NCBI GenBank assembly: GCA_029721435.1
Contig: CM056583.1
Location: 57,502,120-57,566,119 of the forward strand
From: Gymnothorax reevesii
Lineage: Eukaryota > Chordata > Actinopteri > Anguilliformes > Muraenidae
Length of the DNA: 64,000 nt
Direction: 5' to 3'
The position numbers and the translations under genes are program-made. Below the pieces are notes generated by a model. That model did not search any database. It saw only the letters and a list, made by a program, of their open reading frames with translations, and had not been told where the DNA came from. The first letter of the stretch is position 1. Each line of letters begins with the position of its first letter. Positions 1 through 10,500 of the stretch are shown piece after piece.

Positions 1-78
1 GGTTAATTTAACCTTTTCTGGCATTCCCCAATCTGTATCGCACAGTGAGTGTCCGCCTAATGTGATCATCATGGGTAC

Positions 79-216
79 CTTGTACAAGCCAATCCAGTCA
101 GAGGAACTGCGGGACAAGCTGGAGAGCACTGTGAACCTGACTGTAGCGTCTGTTGGCTTGGACCATCCCCCTTCAACCACAAGAGTCACCAGAGGAACAC
201 CCACCTTATAGGAAAA
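79..216 (-). CDS. INPP5J: INPP5J exon 9, start of SKICH domain
   Basis: 138 bases after acceptor TTTCTTCAG. It encodes [27 protein letters not shown] and DWIGLYK, matching the first half of the SKICH domain that targets this phosphatase to membrane. The donor AAG|GTACCC at 79/78 is weak. I chose it because the known family sequence breaks there and reading on gives nothing SKICH-like. The 5.6-kb intron between this exon and exon 8 holds most of the Tc1 and hAT copies listed below. Confidence 0.88.
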
Positions 217-3200
217 CTGAAGAAACATACAGAAGTGTGCAGGGATGATCATACACTAAACAAAATAAAGATAAATCAGAACCCAAGTACTATGTAAGTA
301 TTTATTTCATGTAATGTGGGATCATATTGATGAAAATAAGTAAAGAGATAACAATATATAAGAAACAAATACACTGCCCGGACAAAAAAAAAGTCACCGT
401 TTGGAAATTAATGAACAAATTCTATAATTAGATCATTACTGCAGTTATTAATATGTTTCAGCTGGCAATTATCATTTTAACCCTGACTGATGAAGTGTGT
501 CGCTACTAATTTCTTAAAAAATCATGTCGGAAGACACATCCCTTGATGGTGGAAAAGAGGTTACAGTATTTCAGAACGGGCAAGTTATTGGCCTGTATTC
601 AGCAAAGAAAACCACGAATGACAAAAACAAGGCTGAGGAATCATTTTCACAAACAAATTTGCCACCACAAAGTCCTGACCTTAAACACAATAAAAGTTAT
701 TGGGATGTGGTCAAGAAAGACCACCAAGTGGTTCAAACATTATGTTGAGAAGACAAGATCTCGGCCAAAATTTATGGCATTTCTGATCGAAAATAAATGT
801 TCTGGCATTGCATATAGTTGTCAAAACAATGACAAGACGAATATGCACTGTAATCAAAGCTACAGGAGTTCCAACTAAATATTTGAGTATGCGACTTTTT
901 TTTTGGCTAGGCAGTGTATAATAATGTCTTTTTGAGAGAAAAACTCAATATAGTGTGGCCACCCTTTGCTTTGATTACAGTATTTAATCTTTCAGGAATA
1001 GTTTTCAAATATTTTTTGAATTTCCTCACTCGGTGAATTATCCCATATGGTTTGAAGTTCATTCCAAAGAGATTCTTTCGATGTTATTTGCTCAATTGGA
1101 TTAAGATCTGGACTTTGAGCTGGCCAAGTCAATACTAAAAATAAAATAAAAATAAACAAATAAAATAAAAGATGACATTAAAACCCCCGACCAATGAGTC
1201 TCTTTCCAGATGGCAATGCTTGCCTCACAAGGATGCTGTTATACTTCTTTTTATCCATGATTCCATCAATTTTTTTGATATCACCAGCTCTTTTTGAGCA
1301 GACTGAACCCCAAACCATAGTATTACCACCTCCATGTTTTCAGGTTGTCCAGCAGTCCCCTAAAACAAAATTCCCTGACTTTTCCCTGACCAATTTGTGA
1401 ATTTCCCTGACCATATATCGCACTATATTCATTGCAATTTACCACTTTGTCATCATATAAAATGCGAAAATCATGTTTAGATCCTCATATATATTACATC
1501 AATGTTCTAAATAGTGACAAGAACCAAATATATAATCATAGGATCCAATTTTGCAATATCCAACATTACTTACAATCAATAAACAAATTTGTGAATTATT
1601 TTGAATATTCTATTTTATTGCCACATACCTTAACACAACACTAGCCAGCAACACCAATGCTTAGATTGCTTATTCATCTAGCGCCATTATCATGTCACAT
1701 CAGGCTATTTGGGCTCGCTAATGCAGTTTTACTATGAAAGCAGGCTAGTTTGAAAGTCTCCTTCGGCCTCCCGAAGACCCCGTTTAAAATTTTGATTTCA
1801 TGTCGGTTTCCGAGTTTCCTTGTTCTCAACTTGTGCCGATCGGCCAAATCATTACAACCAGCAGCGAGGGTAGGGAACGATTGACTTTGTCTTCCACACT
1901 TGCCAGTACCCAGGAAAATATGTTGAATTGTGCATTAGTTTGCTAGCCAGCTTGTCAACTAGCTAGCGTTCACTACAATGGATGTGGTTACCCAACACAC
2001 AGCCCATAAAATAAACACACAAGAAAAAGTCAACAATTTTTAGGCTACTGAAATAACAAGCAAGTTAGCAACATAGCTTGCAACACAAAAGTGATATCGA
2101 ACGTTGAAATGCAATAGCTAGCTAGGTAGATAGCCAACTGGTTATCTGGTTAAAAGGCTAAACTTAGCGAAGACTGAAATAGCGAGCTTAAACTCTTGAA
2201 ACAAACGTAACCTGACGAGTCAGCTGAGCGCAGAGCAGTTCGTTGCGCGCAGGGATATTTTGTGCTTTATACCGGCATGGAACGTGGCTCAGCCAATCAC
2301 ATTTAAGGATGGTAAGCACCCGTTTTATAAGACCAAAATAGCTTCCAATTGGTCACTTTACACGTTGTAAAGTCCAATGAGCTGGAGACTGAATGAAGTT
2401 TCCCTCAGTTTTCCTTCATCGGGAACGAACTGTGTAACTGCGCAAAATGTAGCAAAATCCGTCATCAAAATAGCACGCGCGAAGTTGTTAAATCAAAATT
2501 TCCTGACTTTTCCCTGACTTTTGGAGTTTACTAATTTTTCCCTGACCACTTTCAAAATTCCCTGACTTTTCCCTGACCTGGAAAAATGTTCACCTCTCCC
2601 TGACTTTTCCCTGACCGCTGGACGCCCTGGTTTTACTGAAGGGGTTAAATAGTCATTTTTGAAATGTTCTCCATCTCTTTGATGCACATATGCTCTGCGT
2701 TTAGGTGAGAAAATTGAAAATTTAGATTCATCAGTCCAAACGATTTGTTTCCAGTCCATTGGTGTCCAATCCTTGAATTTCTTGGTAAACTCAAATCTTT
2801 TTTGGATCTTGCCAGCTTTTGGGAGCAACTCGACCAATCAGACCATTTTCACCATGCGTCTGGAAATACGAGATCTCGATACTTTCATCTCTTTACCTCT
2901 GGTGCAATTAATGTCATCACGGAGTTGCAGATTTTTTTTTTTGTCATACACAGATAACCAACATCAGAGGCAATTAACTTCTGCTTTGCACCTCTATTGC
3001 CACTAGTTTTCAGCAAACTGGCCTCTTTGAAACGTTTGATGGTGTTTCTTACAGTTCCATAGCAGCATTTAATGTCTTCAGCATCATGTTAGGCCACAAC
3101 GCAGCTACGAACAATCTCAGCGAGCTCCGTCCGTCGTGCCATAGGGTTTAATACTGTGAAATAGCTCAAAATTCATCACACTTAATATACAAGAACAACT

Positions 3201-6200
3201 GATCATCAGAGGTAATTTTCCCTAATAATGTTGGCTCAAACCAGTTTAAACAGTTTTTTACCATCAATAATCATGGATTGAGCCTTCAAGCGTGCATTCG
3301 GGCTATCCATTTTTAACACCTTTCAATAATTATAAAAAATTGATGTGTACAGTGTTTTTGTTTGTTACCCATATTTTTACCTCAATAGACTAGTGGGAAT
3401 TTTTTTTTTTTTGTTGTTGTCATTGCCCACAATAGTATTTTTTTAAATACATTTTCACCAAAACATTTTGGAGAAGTAATATATTAAGACTCCTTTTAGA
3501 CAAACGTCATGGTACATAATCATCACTGCAGGCTACTGCAAGTAGAAAAAATGGCCTTCCTTCTTCTTGCCCACCGCATGTATGGACAGGTTCCAGCCTA
3601 TGACCTTGACCAGAATTAAGCAGCTAAGATGTAATAATACTAATAATAACAACAATACTAAATCAGTTAATTACAGTATTTCATTTGATTATACACAAAT
3701 TCAACACAATAATCCACTGACTTGTTTACAATTATTTTTCTTTACTAGCTATATATTCACACACAAAAAACTCCAAATAATCTGAAGTTGCCAAATCTCC
3801 TCATTAAGCTAAGACAAGAATAAAACATTTTGTTTGGATGCACAATTTTAGTGCATTTTGATCAGCGATATTCAAGTCTGACTGTAGGTGTTTCACATCT
3901 TTGTTTTCTTTGATTTAATGAAAACAAACATGCGGAGCAGGCGAGCTCGCCAGCAGAGCAGGCCTTGGCAAGAAGGTAATGTGGAAGATCCAGAGTTTAC
4001 CTCTTTTTGCAATGTATACTTTGTGAATAAATTATTACCCCGCCCCACCCGAAGGGTGAGGGAAGGGGTATTGTTTTTGGTTCGGTTTGTTTCTGTGTTT
4101 GTTTTTGTTTTTGAATGTTCGTTTGTTAACACTTTAGCAGACACACTAAAGGTCAGATTCACCCCAAATTGGGTTTAGGGATTGCCACTGACCCAGAAAA
4201 GATGCCTATTGAATTTTAGAAAAGTAGATCAAAGTATGTGCGAGGGGCAGAGTTTCTTGTGCCTGGCACCACTTGTTTTTTCTGAATTGAATGGAGCATA
4301 TTGTTTCTTCTCCCTAGTACTGCATAACAAACAAGAGCCATCAGAAGATGGCATATCCCCCGGCCCCCTGCAAAATCAGGGAGGCCTCAGGTACCTTGTA
4401 CTAATAAATATCTTCTCAAAGTTTCATGGAAATACTTTCAAGTTCTGCTACGGGAATCTAACTTTCCACATCTTTCTGAGCCTGTTCCATTTGTTTTCAT
4501 GAAGCAGGAAATCCCAAATAGCAAAAGACACCCTTTTTAATTCACAAGTATGTTGAAAGTTTTGTTGCTGAGTTATGCCTCAGAAATGAGCTAAACCCTA
4601 ACCAGAAACTGAGTGTAATTTGTGGCTATAGAAACACACCAAAAAAATCAAAATCTCAGCAATTCCTAAATAGAAAAAGGCGCATCTACAGGGTACATTA
4701 GATCAACATGCCAATTTCATAGATAAACATTGAACAATTATCATGTATTGCTCTGGAACCAGTGACACTCGCTTAAACTTTCTGCCATGAGAAAAAAAAC
4801 CAATAAAAAAAATTACTTAAATTCTAAATACCAAAAGGCATATCTACATTGTATATCAAATCTACACACCAAATTTGGTGAAGAAATATGAAAAGGTTAT
4901 TGAGTTACACACCGGAAACGAACCATACCCTCCCCAGAGACTAAGTCCAACTTGTTGCCATGGAAACACAAAAAATGAAAATTTTAGAAATTCCTAAATA
5001 CCAAAAGGCACATCTACATGATATATCAGATCTACACATCCAATTTCGTGAAAAAATATTGAACGGTTTTTGAGTTCTGCCCCGGAAACGAAATGATTAC
5101 GGATGTACGAACGGACGGACGGATGGACAGACAGACATGGCTATCGCTGTATCCCCCCGCATTATATGCCTGGGGGATAAAAAGGATGTGTCTAATTGCC
5201 AGTCGATCATTCTTACCACTGGAAAATGTGTTCTAAAAGGAAATGATTGAAAAAGGTCAGGACTTTAAATCAGTTTTTAAAGCAGTGTTTCCCAAACCTC
5301 TCCAGGCGTGCCCCTTGCCCTGCATGCTTTAGATCTCTCCCGGCTCCAGCACAGGTGATTCAAATGATCAGGTCATAATTAACCCCAGAAGCTGCTTGAT
5401 AAATAAGTGAATCATTTGAATCACCTGTGCTGGAGCTGGGAGTGACTTAAAGCATGCAGGACGAGGGGTACGCCAGGAGAGGTTTGGGAAACACTGGTTT
5501 AAAGGGATGCTTTGCGTCTACCTTATTTTCAGCTCTTGCTACACACGTTTTTAATAATAATGTTCAATGATGTATTCAATTAACTTAAGCATACAACCAG
5601 TGAAATTAAAAAAAACTAATTGCAATAGTATCATAGGGATATAGTATGCCTTGGATGTCTACCTTTGATATATTCCCCTTCCACAAAAACATTGTAAGAG
5701 AAATTTTGATTTGATGTGTTTTCAGCCCAATGAGAGTAAGGATTGGACAATGATGAGAAGAGGGCAGTGCTTTGGGCAGGCAGTGAAACTGAAAGCTTCA
5801 GACTTGCCTGCAGGGAGAAATGAGCGGAGACTGGTTTGTGATCGCTGATGGTGAAGCCCATGTGACTGCGGTAGTCATTCTGGGTCACCTTCACCCCGGC
5901 GCTCAGCCACGACGTCAGCCCGCGTTGCAGAGCAGCGCTGTGGGACGGCCCGGGGGAGGCCGACGCTCTGAGCCGCCACAGGATCCGATCCGTCCAGGCA
6001 GGCTTCCGCTTCTTCGCACTGCGGAGCGCGGAGGGAAGGCGGAGGGGAGAGGGAGTCAGAGCAATAAATTAATACACAGTCATGCCAATGAAGAGCTGTT
6101 AGAGAGAAGTGAATTAAGAGAGAGTGAGAGCCAGAGAGAGAAAGAGAGCGGAAGCTGTATCAATAAATTAATTTGCATTCATGCCAATTTAGTGCAATTG

Positions 6201-7469
6201 GATTATATTGAATAAATAGTGTGATGAGAGAGAGTGAAATTTTTTTCATCATATAGTTTATCACTTTTGCAAGAGCTTATTGTGTCTCACTCGGACACAT
6301 ACCCACACACTTAGGCCCCCATACCTGGTATCATACGTGTGGGTTCCCACATCGAACTTGTAAGTGGGGGGGAACTTCAGGGGTCCCTCCATGAAGCCCT
6401 CCAGTATGCGGGCGCTCTGTTTCACCATGTTCAGCTGTGGGGGGTGTGAAGGATTTTTAAACGAAAAACTGTGGCTTGACTAGCGATGTGTATCCATGAC
6501 AATAAAGCATACTGAATTGAATTGGCAGAGAGAGAGAGAGAGAGAGAGAGCGAGAGGGTAAGGATCTACATCACATGTGCCACAGCTTCCTCCTCCTGCA
6601 TTGAAAGGAGCAGGTCTCTGCCTTCTACTAAACAATCTGGCAGTGTTCAGGATGGGAAAAACAGGGGAACCCTCAAACCCCGCCCCAGATAAAGAACACT
6701 CGTATATCTCCCTTAGCACAGTGTTTAAATGACAATGGCAACATTTCTGTAGTGCCCTCTAGTAGTCTTTTACCTGGTCTCTCTCCCAAAGTAACGAAAG
6801 TGTGTTGCTGTTGATGGCGCTTTTTACAACATGCGTGTCGAAGCCTTCGATTCTGAAGTTCAGGTCCCCAAACCAGAAAACCACACTACAGAGGAAACAA
6901 AAAAACATCAGAAATAGGTAAGGTTCTACGTTTGTGCCATCAAAAATGGAATTGTATGCGGCGGTGACATCATGCTCAGTTTCGTCCGTCGCAAAAGTCG
7001 TATTTATCACCTTTTCCAGTTTAGTATTTTCCTGCTCTGCCATAAATGCGTTTGCAAAAAATGATGAAATAGGCAAAATCTGAGTAGGTCAATCGTATCA
7101 GCCTGCAGGAAGCTTTGCTTTCATTATGCTCTCAGTGGGACATGAAGTCACGTGGAGGACGGAGATAAATAGCATCGCACTCGTCACATTCCAGATACGC
7201 GCCCGGTGGAATCTAGGGTAATGTAGTTTCATGAGACTGAATCATAGCCAGTAGAGCTGTTTGCAAATAAATACATACCATTTCTTTCCCATTATTATTT
7301 TTGTAGTCTAAATCGCTGATTGAGCAGTATTGGTGCTTGCAGCTGTGTAAATTTCATGTAAACTACTCAGCCAACCAACTTCAAACTAGACTCTGCATTT
7401 TCTTGGGTCCTCAGCAATACAACCATCGAGTCTGAAGTAGATCAAATGAATGCTGAGGAGATATTTCAA

Positions 7470-7509
<40 letters not shown>

Positions 7510-10500
7510 ATTCCTTTCTTAATGGCATGACGATGATCATATCATATGATGACACGATGAACAGAAAAACATGAAAAAAAGAAAATAGGAATGATATTAA
7601 AATGTGTGAGGTGCTTTAACAGTGGGCGTGCTTACTTGTGGTCCAGCACTCCCATCGTGGTTCCACCTTCAAACTGCTGCTGGTGCAGGATGGTCTCGAA
7701 ATCTTCCATCCGCTGCTCGGCATTCTCCATGTGCGCCGGCAGGTGGCAGTTCAGGAAGCAGATGGGATGGCCATATACCGTCATCCTTGCACTCACACCT
7801 CCCTTATTTCCCTGGGGAAGAGAGGAGAACACACACTCACATGACTCCGCAGGGAAACGTGCCCCAACGTGCTGCCGAAGTCGTGACGTCACTCTGAGGT
7901 CAACCTGCTGCAGCCATGGCAACTGGTTCACGCTGAACGAACCAAACAACCTGCAAAGTGTTTATCGCCGCGGCCCTTGTGTCTATGTATGGAATTATGC
8001 TTTATTTTCAGCGATATTAAACCCAAACTATGCTCATTATAAAAGAACAGGAAGCATTTCTCAGGATGTTTTGATAGCCAAATATGAGGTATTTTGTGCC
8101 GTGTGTTAAGTGTACGAGTGAATGTGTTGCTATGCTGTGAGCATGAAACATTGTCAAGAAAGTGAGTGTTGACCCCAGCAGAAGTGACGCTGCAGTTTTT
8201 CTGCACATTGCCTCCCAATCATTGAACTTGGTGGCATGTGGTGCACGTCTCAGCGAAAGAGAGTGTTGTGCACATGTTGTTTTTGTCTCTCACCCAGTAG
8301 CCCCCCAGGCCAGTGCGGGTGCTCTCTGTCTGCACTCCACTCAGGAAGGGCAGGAGGGGGTACCTGCAGAACACCAGCAACTGAACCCCCTGCATCCGGT
8401 GTGATGTCACCTGGGACAGAGAAAGAGAGAATGAAAGAAAATGAAGAACAAGGGATATCAGCGAATGAAAAATTTGCAGTCATATTTGGAGAGGGATCAA
8501 CAGCTCCAGTAATTCAGTAACAAGTGACTAACCTGAAATACAAGACAAATTGCTTTTTTTGCTTGAGTTGCCATTGTTAAATACTCATGTGTTCAACATC
8601 AACATTGCTATTGTGTAGTTTTGTTTTTTTTTGTTTTTTTTTAGTTAATTCATCATATAAATCCCCATTGCTATACTATTTCAATTGATTTCTTTATACT
8701 TTGGCGCTAAGTCTTTGCTGCCAATAAATCAACTTCTATTCAAATCTGGAAAACAAAGAGGGAGCGGGAAAGAGAGAGAGACAACAGATGGCATTGAAAA
8801 GAAGACAGATGGGTGGGGAGTTTTGCATTATTGGTGAATCAAATGTCGGACATTAGCATCGTGCCGCAGAAATGCCCCACATCTGCCCGGGAGCTGTCAA
8901 AGCTCACATGACCCCCCCTCTTCCCCCGCCTATAATCCCAATGTGGTGTATGGCTTATAAATCCTGTGTATATGCTGTACACATAGACCAGAAATGTGCA
9001 CTCTGTGATATAAATGCACACGCAAAAGTCCAAAAACACCCAAATATGCATGACACCATCCCTCTGTCCTCATTCTCCTTCTGATCTCTTCATGATTTAT
9101 AAATCAGCCCAAAACTGCAGTACACTGCACAGACAGCAGAGGGCACAGGCATTGTGAAAGAAGAGGTAAATGACTTTGTCAGTGTACACATTGCGAGTAC
9201 CTCAGATAATCATAGAAGCGCACACACACGCGCACGCAAGCACGCACACACTCACGCACACACACACACACACACACACCATCTGCATCACGCTCTGTGC
9301 CGGCTTCTGTCTTGTTTGTTTGTGCAGAACAGTCTCAGATGGCATACTCTGTGTGGTCTCAAGTGATTGATTAAGTGAATCCCTCAAGGTTGGGAATGGA
9401 AACAGGACTGGCTCAAGGGGGAGACTTTATGAGAAGAAAAAACGACGCACTCTCTCTTTCTCTCTCTCTCTCTCTTTCTCAGTGTAAATGAGAGAGAGAG
9501 AGAGGGAGAGGATGAACTTATCTTACTCATGGTTTAATTGAACAGTGAAGCCTGCATGCTCTTTCTGAGAGCTGGAGGTATAAAACTGTACATTAGGCAT
9601 GGATAAAAATACCCTGAAATGCAAGTAAAGAGTTTAAAATGAAATGAGTATCGATATCCATCAGGAGTGAAGGAATTACAGGCCTTTTACCCCATAAAAC
9701 CCATGGACCTGTAAATTTCGAATATGGGTTTGTGAACTGCAGCCGCTGTATGCAAACCTATGGAACTTCAGACCTGTTTTATATTCTAGCAAAGATCCCA
9801 GGGTTTCCAAAGATACCAAATATGTTTTGCTGAATTATTGGAAAATGTGAATAAATTAATGTACTAAATCTAGATATTTTACATTATATGAATGTTGTAT
9901 CCATAAAAATAAGGTGTCCAGTGTTTGAAGAATCTTCTTTCAATATAAGTGTGATGTAGCTTCAGTGAAGCTCTGCAGCCAGCAGATATGGAATATGTGT
10001 GTGACTTTGTCCAGCAATATGAGTAAAAATGCCTTTTCTGACTTTGAGTCTACTTAAGAGAAACCTTGAGCAAAAAGGAAGAGTTAAAAGGGTTAAAATT
10101 GCATCACAGGCAAAACATAAAAGCACCATGGAGTATGTTGCACTGAATGCCAAGAGTATGAAATTAGAGAGATAGACAGAGAGGAGAATAAAAATGTTCA
10201 TTACAAGGGAGCAAAGCTTCTTAAATGGATGATTCAGCAGGGTGTAATAAGTGGTCACAGACCCATACTGCCCAGAGCAGTGCAGTAATGTCAAGAGCAG
10301 ATGCATCATGCAGCCAGAGACAGCTTACGAATCCAACTGGACTCCACTGGGAAAAGAGAGGTTGTTAATTCTGCTTTAAACTCCAGCCCCCTGAAAGGAT
10401 TTCACCTTGTTCCAGAGCAGCTGACACACTTAAGCCCCTACTGACCAGCACATATCCGAAACGGGAGAGCGTATCCATGCACAGCTCACTCCACTGGTCT

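Larger units (their letters stand above)
8411..10445. other. INPP5J intron with microsatellites
   Basis: Contains T-rich runs near 8620, an interrupted CA repeat at 9222-9279, and a (TC)n stretch followed closely by (GA)n at 9450-9509 that could fold into a hairpin. No mobile element or exon was recognised. The second intron (10555-11297) and third (11406-11940) likewise hold only GA-rich patches. Confidence 0.6.

Noticed and set aside
61..236. Plus-strand frame reading [15 protein letters not shown]
   Set aside because: It is the antisense of the INPP5J SKICH exon, which matches the family and splice phase.
7591..8109. 172-codon plus-strand frame
   Set aside because: Antisense shadow of INPP5J exon 5 extended into intron; no family similarity.
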